From Candidatus Rifleibacteriota bacterium (GTDB lineage Bacteria > Muiribacteriota > Ozemobacteria > Ozemobacterales > Ozemobacteraceae): DNA of 40,758 nucleotides. The stretch is taken from NCBI GenBank assembly GCA_015233155.1, contig JADFYG010000055.1, positions 1 to 40,758 on the forward strand, read 5' to 3'. Below the pieces are notes generated by a model that ran no database searches, had not been told where the DNA came from, and worked only from the letters and a program-made list of their open reading frames with translations. Made by a program: the position numbers and the translations under genes. How positions within the stretch are numbered: position 1 is the stretch's first letter; every line of letters begins with the position of its first letter. Below, in pieces: positions 14,897-21,830 of this stretch.

Positions 14897-15103
14897 TTAT
14901 GTGCCTACAAGAGAGCCGGCCGTGCAACCAGCGTGTGCGGAATTGCCGGCCGTGCAGGCAGTTAATGCGAGACCACCGGCAGTGCACGTGTCTGTGTCAC
15001 CACTTCCGGCGGTACAAGCTCCGGATCCTCTGGCTAACAGCCCTAAAGGAACCAGGATCGGAGATTCATACTTTAATTTTTTCCGGGAATTTGGATCCGT
15101 CAT
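14897..15103 (-). CDS. Probable RiPP precursor with four CTAG decapeptide repeats
   Basis: A 68-residue ORF that reads as leader plus repeated core. The leader (1-28) is basic at the start (RKKLKY) and holds YESPILVPLG at 12-21. This is an exact YxxPxLxxxG pattern, the motif bound by RRE (PqqD-like) domains in lasso and some other RiPP systems. The core has cysteines at residues 30, 40, 50 and 60, each starting CTAG followed by S, G, N or S: a perfect ten-residue period ending at residue 68. AAGGTG lies 5 nt before the ATG. No radical SAM enzyme, RRE protein, lanthionine synthetase, protease or exporter is in the window, so it would be matured by enzymes encoded elsewhere. A bipartite element (copy 6) lies about 300 nt upstream in the same direction. 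The plus-strand frame over the same DNA (PAVQ repeats) is judged its shadow. Confidence 0.72.
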   Translation of the reverse strand: MTDPNSRKKLKYESPILVPLGLLARGSGACTAGSGDTDTCTAGGLALTACTAGNSAHAGCTAGSLVGT

Positions 15104-15334
15104 GTGGGCACCTTCTTTTTGTAATCATATGGAGGGACTTGCGATATTCACTCATGATTGTCACATAATTTTGCAGGTTGCTCTGTCAAAAGATATTGAG
15201 TGTCGCCCATATAGGATGGCTTAGAGCAATTGTAATTCGCCGGAACCAGTATGACAACAGGCAAAATTCAGTGCGCTTTCATATAATGATTATTCCAGAG
15301 GGTTTTTCGATTTTTACTCACAAATCTGGAAAAT

Positions 15335-15380
15335 GGTAATCCCTGGTTTCACCCAAAAAAATAGTTACAATCCACTATTT
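15335..15380 (+). promoter_or_regulatory. Bipartite element copy 5 (strong)
   Basis: GGTAATCC at 15335-15342 (7 of 8), 16 nt, AAATAGT at 15359-15365, 8 nt, ACTATTT at 15374-15380; a perfect 7-nt inverted repeat. It points to the alpha/beta hydrolase, whose ATG is 122 nt beyond. Confidence 0.6.
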
Positions 15381-15395
15381 GGGAGGGATATCAGT

Positions 15396-15441
15396 CTATC
15401 GTTAATTGTCACTATTTTTGCGGGAGTAATCGACTATTTAC
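15396..15441 (-). promoter_or_regulatory. Bipartite element copy 6 (weak arms)
   Basis: On the minus strand: GTAAATAG, 16 nt, AAATAGT (15417-15411), 8 nt, ACGATAG. Only the central heptamer and the preceding C-rich/GCAA stretch are well kept. It faces copy 5 across 15 nt and points to the RiPP-like gene. Confidence 0.4.
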
Positions 15442-15501
15442 GGCTTCGAGCCATTTTGGATATTTTAATATGTTACAAAATTTGAGCAGGAGGATCTGTG
15501 T

Positions 15502-16326
15502 ATGAGTGAATATCACAAAGCCGAGTTTGTCGAAATTGAGCCCGCAGTCCATCTCCACATCCGGGATTGGGGAAAAGGTAAAACCATTGTATTTATTCCC
15601 GGATGGCCGCTGAATCACGAGATGTTTGAATATCAGTTCACTCATCTGGCCCAAAATGGCTATCGCTGTGTCGGAATCAGCATGCGGGGATTCGGCAAAT
15701 CGTCCGGACCTTGGGGCAATTACAGCTACAATGTCTTTGCCGACGATATCAAGAAAGTTCTTGAAGCACTTCATCTGAAGGAGGTTACATTGGCCGGCCA
15801 TTCAATGGGTGGCGCCATCGCTCTGCATTACATGGCCCGCCACAAAGGTGAGAGAGTGGTAAAACTGGCTCTTATCGGGGCAGCTGCACCATGTTTCACC
15901 AAAAGACCGGATTTTCCATATGGCATTGAGTCGAAAGACGTCGATGGCTTCATTGCAGCGTGCAACACTGACAGAGCAAAACTTGTCGAGGCTTTCGGCA
16001 AGATCTTTTTCCGCAGTGAGAGTGAAATCAGTCCAAAGCTGGGTGATTGGTTTCACGATATGGGAATGGAAGCATCTCCCCATGCTACCGCAGCCTGTCT
16101 GGTGACACTGCGCGACTCCGATTTGCGGGAGGATCTCGCGAAAGTCAACGTTCCGACGACGATTTTCCACGCCAAATATGACAAGATTTGCCCTTTTCAA
16201 CTGGGGGAGGCCATGACGCATGGAATTAAGGGTTCAAAGCTGATTCCATTCGAGAACAGCGGCCACGGACTGTTCTTCGAGGAAAAGGATAAATTCAACA
16301 TGGAACTCATGAAATTCGTTGGTTGA
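15502..16326 (+). CDS. Alpha/beta hydrolase, haloperoxidase/esterase-like
   Basis: A 274-residue cytoplasmic alpha/beta hydrolase. The catalytic triad is visible: S101 in the nucleophile elbow GHSMGG, D227 in HAKYDKICP and H255 in NSGHGLFFEE. The oxyanion region FIPGWPLNHEMFE and the segment SMRGFGKSSGP resemble cofactor-free non-haem chloroperoxidase/arylesterase proteins. AGGAGG precedes the ATG by 9 nt. The multicopper oxidase gene begins immediately after its stop, so the two are probably co-transcribed. The substrate cannot be predicted; a detoxifying esterase role would suit the neighbouring oxidative-stress genes, but that is inference. Confidence 0.88.
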   Translation: MSEYHKAEFVEIEPAVHLHIRDWGKGKTIVFIPGWPLNHEMFEYQFTHLAQNGYRCVGISMRGFGKSSGPWGNYSYNVFADDIKKVLEALHLKEVTLAGHSMGGAIALHYMARHKGERVVKLALIGAAAPCFTKRPDFPYGIESKDVDGFIAACNTDRAKLVEAFGKIFFRSESEISPKLGDWFHDMGMEASPHATAACLVTLRDSDLREDLAKVNVPTTIFHAKYDKICPFQLGEAMTHGIKGSKLIPFENSGHGLFFEEKDKFNMELMKFVG

Positions 16327-16331
16327 AGATC

Positions 16332-17777
16332 ATGAATTCACAACGTTGCAGGAATATTTTATCCCTGATAATCGCTGCTGTTGCCACGATGTGCTGTTTG
16401 GGCTGCGGGGGAGGCGGGGAAGAAACTGGTGGAATCAATAACCCAACAAATTCCGGAGGCGGGTACACCTCCGAAAAGGAACTCCTTTCATTCGGTCTGG
16501 CCAGTCCCACTGCGTCTGGAATTTTCATACCGGGCGAAAACACGGTGGTCGTTCCGGTGCTTTACGGAACCGACGTATCAGCTCTCATAGCCACCTTTAC
16601 GGTTTCTTCAGAGACCACGGTATATGTCGGATCCGTCGTTCAAATACCCGGGAAAACCTCCAACAACTTTTCCCAACCAATAACATATGTAGTGAATACG
16701 CCGGGTCTTTCCAGAAAAGAGTTCACGATCATCGTAAAACCAGGAAAACTCAGAAAATATTTCTTTGCCTCTGAAGACATCCTCTGGAATTACGCCCCGA
16801 CAGGAATGAACGTGATAACCGGGGCACCTTTCACCGAGGAGGAAAAAGTTTTCACCGCTAACGGGAACGGATTCATCGGATGTGTCTACAAGAAAGCCTT
16901 ATATTTTGAATATACTGACGATTCTTTCAGTATTAAGAAAGATATACCGCCCGAATGGAAACATCTGGGGTTTCTCGGTCCCGTGATTCGTGCAGTGGTT
17001 GGTGACAGAATCGAGATTCATTACAAGAACAAGGCGTCGAGAGCCTACAGCGTTCATCCTCATGGTGTCTTTTACACAAAGGCAAGCGAGGGAACCCCCT
17101 ATAACGACGGAACGGGGCCCGACGACAAGAAGGACGATACTGTTCCGCCCGGCGGGACATGGACTTACATCTGGGATGTTCCGGAGCGTGCCGGGCCTGG
17201 GCCAATGGATGGCTCCTCGATCCTCTGGTGGTATCACTCTCACGTGAACGAGCCGAAAGACGGGAATGTTGGTTTACTCGGGCCAATGATCGTAACCGCC
17301 CCCGGAATGGAACGGTCGGATATCGATCTTCGCCCAAAGGATGTAGACCGGGAATTCGTGCAGTGTTTCTGGATCACCGATGAAAATGATTCCTGGTATC
17401 TGAAAGATAATATCGATCTTTTCGCGTCCGCGACCGCGAACCCTGATAGCGTCGCCTTCACCGAGTCTAATAAGATGCATGGGATCAACGGTTTCGTTTA
17501 CGGGAACAGTCCCCTGGAAAACATGACGATGAAAAACGGGGAACATGTCCGATGGTACGTGGCGGCATTCGGCAATGAAGTCGATCTGCATACCCCCCAT
17601 TGGCACGGAAATACCTTCACGTGGGCAGGAATGCGAATGGACATGATTGAATTGTTGCCGATGTCCATGAAAACCATCGAGATGGCCGTGGATAACCCGG
17701 GAATCTGGCTTGAGCACTGCCATGTGAATGACCATATCAAGGCCGGAATGATCACCCGGTATCAAGTCATCCCATAA
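16332..17777 (+). CDS. Ceruloplasmin-like multicopper oxidase, probable lipoprotein
   Basis: A 481-residue exported copper oxidase. The N-terminus is a signal sequence ending MCCLGCGGGG, probably a lipoprotein with a slightly unusual lipobox. Residues about 48-136 form an Ig-like beta-sandwich of the kind seen in surface lipoproteins. The rest has all four copper motifs: HPH (242-244), HSH (302-304), HTPHWH (420-425) and HCHVNDHIKAGM (462-473, with Met as type-1 axial ligand). It therefore should carry type 1 and trinuclear coppers. The catalytic part has the size of a two-domain enzyme, and its HPHGVFY and LGPVIRAVVGD phrases resemble ceruloplasmin/hephaestin. ATG at 16332 is chosen; TTG at 16323, overlapping the hydrolase stop, is possible. 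Substrate may be a metal ion (Cu or Fe) or nitrite-like; not decidable here. Confidence 0.9.
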   Translation: MNSQRCRNILSLIIAAVATMCCLGCGGGGEETGGINNPTNSGGGYTSEKELLSFGLASPTASGIFIPGENTVVVPVLYGTDVSALIATFTVSSETTVYVGSVVQIPGKTSNNFSQPITYVVNTPGLSRKEFTIIVKPGKLRKYFFASEDILWNYAPTGMNVITGAPFTEEEKVFTANGNGFIGCVYKKALYFEYTDDSFSIKKDIPPEWKHLGFLGPVIRAVVGDRIEIHYKNKASRAYSVHPHGVFYTKASEGTPYNDGTGPDDKKDDTVPPGGTWTYIWDVPERAGPGPMDGSSILWWYHSHVNEPKDGNVGLLGPMIVTAPGMERSDIDLRPKDVDREFVQCFWITDENDSWYLKDNIDLFASATANPDSVAFTESNKMHGINGFVYGNSPLENMTMKNGEHVRWYVAAFGNEVDLHTPHWHGNTFTWAGMRMDMIELLPMSMKTIEMAVDNPGIWLEHCHVNDHIKAGMITRYQVIP

Positions 17778-17818
17778 CAATTATTAAACAATCAAAAGAC
17801 GACTTTGAGGAAAAAAAC

Positions 17819-18553
17819 ATGAATAAAGCAGAAACGGCACGCGTGATGAAGACATCCGAAACAACTATTGGAGAAATTGTTGCAGGCGATTATCGGACCG
17901 CCAAAGTCTTCGAAAGCCACGGAATAGACTTCTGCTGTGGAGGCAATATTTCTCTTACGGAAACCTGTAAGAAAAAAGGGATCGATTTTGCCGTGATAAC
18001 GAGCGAACTCGATGTTGTGAAGAAGGAACCAATCGATAGATCGACGAATTATGCCTCATGGGAACTACCATTTCTTGCGGATTATATTATCAATGTTCAC
18101 CATTCGTATCTCAGAGAAAATACCGGCCAGCTGTCAGCATACGCCAGGAAGATTGCTGATGTGCATGGTATGCATCATCCCGAGGTGAAGGAGATCAGCC
18201 GTATTTTTGAAAAGGTTGCAGCCGATTTGGCGATTCATATGCAGCAAGGAGAAGAGGAGATACTCTTCCCGGTTATCAAACGAGCCGCCGGGGCCATAAA
18301 AGCAGGCTCGAAACCGGATGCGAAAGACAGAGAAACAATAAAGAACTCAGTCATGGTTCTCAGTCGTGAGCACGAGGAGATTGGTGAGGCGATTCATAAG
18401 ATACGCCATCTCTCCAGGGATTATGCAATTCCTGGTGATGTCTGCAATACCTTCGTGGTCACATATCAGAAACTCAAGGAGTTCGAGGATGATCTCCACA
18501 AGCACGTACATCTCGAGAATAACATCCTGTTTCTGAAGGCGGCACAACTATAA
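17819..18553 (+). CDS. ric: Iron-sulfur cluster repair di-iron protein (RIC/ScdA/YtfE)
   Basis: A 244-residue cytoplasmic protein that repairs Fe-S clusters damaged by nitric oxide or peroxide. The N-terminal ScdA_N/DUF542 domain has the diagnostic FESHGIDFCCGG (C39-C40). The hemerythrin-like part supplies His and Glu for a di-iron site: NVHHSYLRE (about 93-100), HMQQGEEEILFP (from H140), SREHEEIGE (H185) and HKHVHLENNILF (about 227-238). Length fits the family. GAGG lies 8 nt before the ATG. It follows the multicopper oxidase by 41 nt and converges on cydB with 41 nt between stops. Family regulation is usually by NO or oxygen sensors; none is encoded here. Confidence 0.95.
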   Translation: MNKAETARVMKTSETTIGEIVAGDYRTAKVFESHGIDFCCGGNISLTETCKKKGIDFAVITSELDVVKKEPIDRSTNYASWELPFLADYIINVHHSYLRENTGQLSAYARKIADVHGMHHPEVKEISRIFEKVAADLAIHMQQGEEEILFPVIKRAAGAIKAGSKPDAKDRETIKNSVMVLSREHEEIGEAIHKIRHLSRDYAIPGDVCNTFVVTYQKLKEFEDDLHKHVHLENNILFLKAAQL

Positions 18554-18594
18554 AATAGGATTTTATTAAAAATGATTGATGGAAGGGCCACTGT

Positions 18595-19620
18595 TTAATA
18601 CGAGCTTTCTTTTGCCAGCTCTTTATCGTCCACTTTAAAGCTGAACTCCTTATGAACCCAGGCCTGATACACGACAACAATCGGGATAACGACAAGGGTG
18701 ACTCCCAGCATAATTTGCAGAGTTAATTGGCTCGCGGCCGAGTTATAGATCGTTTTGCTGAACTCTCCGCCGAGGCTTGAGGGCAAGAGCGCCGGATACA
18801 TTCCTGAAATCCCGAACAAAGTGGTTCCGATGATGGAAAGAGCCGAGCTGCCCCAGGCCTTCCAGATCTCGCGTCTGGAAATAAAATAAGGCGTGAGAGC
18901 CAAACCAATCCCTAACAGAAAAACTTCAAGAAAAAAGGGTGGCCGTTTTTTAAAGTTCTCAAACAGAGGGGTCTGAAAATAACTCAAACCCAGAAAGACA
19001 AGAACGCACAAAACTTGCATTCCAGCCATTTTTCCAGCAAATTTAACCGACCGATCATACAGTTCCCCCTCTGATTTTACTGCCAGCCACAAAGAGCCAT
19101 GCAAGAGGAAAAGAATAATGAAAAGAAAGCCGCAAACCAAGGCATAGGGGTTCAGGAGTGTGAAAATATCGCCTTGGAGAATTCCTTCCCTGTCAATCGG
19201 GACTCCTTTAAAAAGATTGCCGAAAAAGATCCCAAGAAGGATTGTGACGCAAAAACTCGATGCGGAAAAAATAAAATCCCAACATCCCTTCCAGATATGA
19301 GTATCGATTCTTTTTCTAAATTCTATTGAAACACCGCGAATCATGAGACAGCAGAGCAGAAGTATCAATGGGGTATAAAGCGAACTGAACATAACCGCAT
19401 ATGCTTCCGGAAAAGCGGCAAAAGTAACACCCCCAGCCGTTATGAGCCACACTTCATTCCCGTCCCAAAACGGACCGATCGCATTGTATATTACCCGCTT
19501 GTCTTGCTCATTGCAACCCAGAATCGGCATCAACACCCCGATTCCGAGGTCATATCCATCAAGAATAAAATAGACTGCCCACAAAATTCCCCAAAGTAAA
19601 AACCAGATTTTTTCCAGCAT
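18595..19620 (-). CDS. cydB: Cytochrome bd ubiquinol oxidase subunit II
   Basis: A 341-residue integral membrane protein with about eight to nine hydrophobic segments. Its N-terminus has the CydB signature (WGILWAVYFILDGYDLGIGVL), followed by IGPFWDGNEVWLITAGGVTFAAFP. It is the structural partner of CydA in the quinol-oxidising, oxygen-reducing bd oxidase of the inner membrane. It starts 13 nt after the cydA stop. No small cydX follows; the gene ends facing ric. Bd oxidases are resistant to nitric oxide, which fits the adjacent ric. Confidence 0.95.
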   Translation of the reverse strand: MLEKIWFLLWGILWAVYFILDGYDLGIGVLMPILGCNEQDKRVIYNAIGPFWDGNEVWLITAGGVTFAAFPEAYAVMFSSLYTPLILLLCCLMIRGVSIEFRKRIDTHIWKGCWDFIFSASSFCVTILLGIFFGNLFKGVPIDREGILQGDIFTLLNPYALVCGFLFIILFLLHGSLWLAVKSEGELYDRSVKFAGKMAGMQVLCVLVFLGLSYFQTPLFENFKKRPPFFLEVFLLGIGLALTPYFISRREIWKAWGSSALSIIGTTLFGISGMYPALLPSSLGGEFSKTIYNSAASQLTLQIMLGVTLVVIPIVVVYQAWVHKEFSFKVDDKELAKESSY

Positions 19621-19633
19621 TTCTCGTCATTCC

Positions 19634-20953
19634 TTACACGGATTTCATTTGTGGCTGATCGGGATTTTGGCTCGCAGCCTGAATAAGCAATAAGATATAT
19701 AGGGCGACAAAAAGGGAATATAGCAAAGCAAAAGCTCCTAATGAAGCCGCGACTTGAGAAACCGAAATTGGTGAGACGGCTTTCGATGTTCTCAGCAACC
19801 CATATACCACCCATGGTTGACGACCAACTTCCGTGACTATCCACCCGCTCTGAATGGCGAGGTATGGTAGAGGGATTGCGAAAACAAGCAACTTCATAAA
19901 ACGCGGATAATTACTGATAGAGTGCCGCTTAAACCAGGCGAACCCGGAAAGAAGAGGAAAGAGAAATCCAAGGAACAACATAATGCGAAACCCCATCGAG
20001 GTAAGCAAAACCGGTGGCCTCTCATCTTTTGGCCAAGCCTTGAGCCCTTTAACCTCAGCTTCAGGGGTGCGAAATGCCAAAAAAGAAAGTGTTCCGGGGA
20101 TGGCAAGAAATTCAAACAGATTTTTTTCTTCGTCCTCACTTGGTATCACTAGTGCTGTTACGGGAGCCCACGTCTTCGTTTCCCACAAACTTTCCATGGC
20201 GGCAAATTTTGCGGGTTGAACATGTGCCACATGCTCCCCGTGCAGGTGTCCCTGAGCAATTACAACAAGCGAAAGTAAAAAAGAAAAACCTGCCCCATAA
20301 GCAAAAGACCGTGAAAATAAGACACTTTCAGGATTTTGCAACAAGTGCCATGCTGAAACCCCCATTACCAGGAATCCGGCAAGAATGTATGAAGCGCAAA
20401 GAGTATGAATGCATTGATGCCAGGCAAAAACGTTGGTTATCAAAGCAAAAAAATCTTCGAGTTCAGCCCGACCGTTCCGCATGACGTATCCAACCGGATG
20501 CTGCATCCAGGCATTGGCAACGATGATCCAGAATGCTGAGACATTTGAGGCTAAGGCAACCAGCCAAATCGACAAGGCATGAAGTCTGGGAGAAATACGA
20601 GTCCAACCGAAAATCCAGACACCGAGAAAGGTGGACTCGAGGAAAAAGGCTACAGTAGCTTCAATTGCCAACAATGATCCAAAAACATCTCCTGCGTAAG
20701 AGGAAAACCGCGACCAGTTGGTTCCAAACTGAAATTCCAGATTTATTCCGGTTACCACTCCCAGGGCAAAATTTATGAGGAAGATTTTTCCCCAGAATTT
20801 GACCATTTTTTTATAGGTTTCATCCCCCGTTAGAACATATTGTGTTTCCCACAAAGCCAAAAGAATCACCAAACCAAGGGTTAGCGGGATAAACAGGAAG
20901 TGAACCATGGTTGCAAACGCAAACTGGAATCTGGACAACAGCAAAACATCCAT
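19634..20953 (-). CDS. cydA: Cytochrome bd ubiquinol oxidase subunit I, short Q-loop type
   Basis: A 439-residue membrane haem protein. Recognisable residues: H18 in the first helix (FATMVHFLF), E99 and E107 in IEATVAFFLEST, H183 in CIHTLCASYI, GRQPW at 377-381, and M325 in GFRIM as probable haem b558 ligand. The protein is well below the roughly 520 residues of the E. coli subunit because the quinol-binding loop is short. AAGGAAG stands 5 nt before the ATG. It is the first gene of the cydAB pair. A dispersed hairpin repeat and a strong bipartite element lie within 220 nt upstream. Confidence 0.96.
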   Translation of the reverse strand: MDVLLLSRFQFAFATMVHFLFIPLTLGLVILLALWETQYVLTGDETYKKMVKFWGKIFLINFALGVVTGINLEFQFGTNWSRFSSYAGDVFGSLLAIEATVAFFLESTFLGVWIFGWTRISPRLHALSIWLVALASNVSAFWIIVANAWMQHPVGYVMRNGRAELEDFFALITNVFAWHQCIHTLCASYILAGFLVMGVSAWHLLQNPESVLFSRSFAYGAGFSFLLSLVVIAQGHLHGEHVAHVQPAKFAAMESLWETKTWAPVTALVIPSEDEEKNLFEFLAIPGTLSFLAFRTPEAEVKGLKAWPKDERPPVLLTSMGFRIMLFLGFLFPLLSGFAWFKRHSISNYPRFMKLLVFAIPLPYLAIQSGWIVTEVGRQPWVVYGLLRTSKAVSPISVSQVAASLGAFALLYSLFVALYILLLIQAASQNPDQPQMKSV

Positions 20954-21016
20954 GTTTTCTTCCTTGAACCATCCTGAATATCATTGCCGATTCATTACGC
21001 TGATGGGGGGCAATAG

Positions 21017-21101
21017 GCGCTTACTTAGAAATAGCTTTTCATCTCGAACGAATGTGAGAGAACTAATAAATGTAAGATTTCTTCTCTCGGTTGAAATGAC
21101 A
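21017..21101 (+). repeat. Dispersed hairpin repeat, copy A
   Basis: GCGCTTACTTAGAAATAGC, then two arms (TCATCTCGAACGAATGTGAGAGA and TTTCTTCTCTCGGTTGAAATGACA) that pair imperfectly around a short AT-rich loop. It is closely similar in sequence and orientation to 23856-23940. The pair brackets the LuxR regulator/kinase operon as direct repeats. Confidence 0.75.
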
Positions 21102-21124
21102 AATATAAGTAAAATGAAGAAAAG

Positions 21125-21170
21125 GGAAATCCTCAGTTCTCACACCAAAAATAGTTAATACGAACTATAT
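21125..21170 (+). promoter_or_regulatory. Bipartite element copy 3 (strong)
   Basis: GGAAATCC at 21125-21132, 16 nt, AAATAGT at 21149-21155, 8 nt, ACTATAT at 21164-21170. The inner inverted repeat ATAGTT / AACTAT is perfect. It lies between the cydA start (minus) and the 3' end of the LuxR regulator (minus), so it is antisense to both. Confidence 0.6.
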
Positions 21171-21185
21171 ACCCGCGATCAGTGG

Positions 21186-21830
21186 CTAGATAAGGCCCTT
21201 TTCGATTGCGAATTTAACCAGGGAAGTGACATTCGTCGCTCCCAATTTTTCGGAAAGATGTGCACGGTGATTTTCTACTGTATGAATGCTGATCTTCAAT
21301 TCAGCCGCAATGTTTTTATTTGTTATCCCCTTCGCAATCAATCCAAGGACCTGTTTTTCTCTTTTGGTTAAAATCTCAATCGAAGGAGATTTTTCGCCAT
21401 CCATGAGATGAATCTGGCGTTCAGCCAACAAAGACATAACGGATGGGGAAACATACATTTTCCCGCTCATGATTTTCTCAATCGCGTGTACCAGTTCATC
21501 GCCGGCGTCCTCTTTTGCAATATAGCCTGACGCACCAAGGGTTTTTGCCCGCTCAAAATGCATGAAATCATTCATCATGGACAACATGAGAACCTTGACC
21601 GTGGGAAATTTGCGCTTTATCTCTTTAAGAGCCGTTAAGCCGTCCATTTCAGGCATAGAGATATCGACAATGGCCAAATCACATTTAGTCGATTTCAGCA
21701 TCGTGAGCAATTCAATTCCGTTTACTGCCTCTCCCGCGATCCTGCACTCAGGACACTTGCTCAACAGGCTCTTCAAGCCTTCCCGAAGAATACTGTGGTC
21801 ATCCGCCAGGACAATTCTACATTCCTTCAC
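21186..21830 (-). CDS. NarL/LuxR-family response regulator
   Basis: A 214-residue two-component regulator. The receiver (1-120) has D10/D11, phospho-acceptor D56 in LAIVDISMPEMDG, and a conserved Lys in GYIAKED. The C-terminal LuxR helix-turn-helix (about 150-214) reads LTKREKQVLGLIAKGITNKNIAAELKISIHTVENHRAHLSEKLG. It starts with GTG at 21830 (AGGA 5 nt upstream), overlapping the kinase stop by 14 nt, so it is translationally coupled to its cognate kinase. Targets are unknown. It may also serve the paralogous kinase at 12695, which has no regulator of its own. Confidence 0.93.
   Translation of the reverse strand: MKECRIVLADDHSILREGLKSLLSKCPECRIAGEAVNGIELLTMLKSTKCDLAIVDISMPEMDGLTALKEIKRKFPTVKVLMLSMMNDFMHFERAKTLGASGYIAKEDAGDELVHAIEKIMSGKMYVSPSVMSLLAERQIHLMDGEKSPSIEILTKREKQVLGLIAKGITNKNIAAELKISIHTVENHRAHLSEKLGATNVTSLVKFAIEKGLI

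Larger units (their letters stand above)
15104..15501. other. Divergent intergenic region, RiPP-like gene / hydrolase
   Basis: These 398 bases hold no supported gene. They contain two bipartite elements facing each other (15335-15380 plus; 15396-15441 minus) and the AGGAGG ribosome-binding site of the hydrolase. The stretch 15104-15330 shows no recognised feature. Confidence 0.6.

Noticed and set aside
14897..15030. 30-bp periodic repeats considered as a CRISPR array
   Set aside because: The period is too short, the repeats are degenerate and in frame, and there are no spacers or cas genes.
14883..15224. Plus-strand frame with PAVQ repeats over the RiPP-like gene
   Set aside because: It has only a GTG start with a weak AGGG. 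Its repeats are the reverse complement of the CTAG codons, and the minus strand has the better ribosome-binding site plus a leader motif.
15502..16326. Alpha/beta hydrolase as leader peptidase of the RiPP-like precursor
   Set aside because: It is divergently transcribed and resembles small-molecule esterases/haloperoxidases; nothing in the sequence links it to peptide processing.
18554..18594. Terminator between ric and cydB
   Set aside because: The 41-nt convergent gap shows no stem-loop or T-run that I can support.
18554..18600. A small cydX gene after cydB
   Set aside because: No suitable short membrane-peptide ORF follows cydB on the minus strand before ric.
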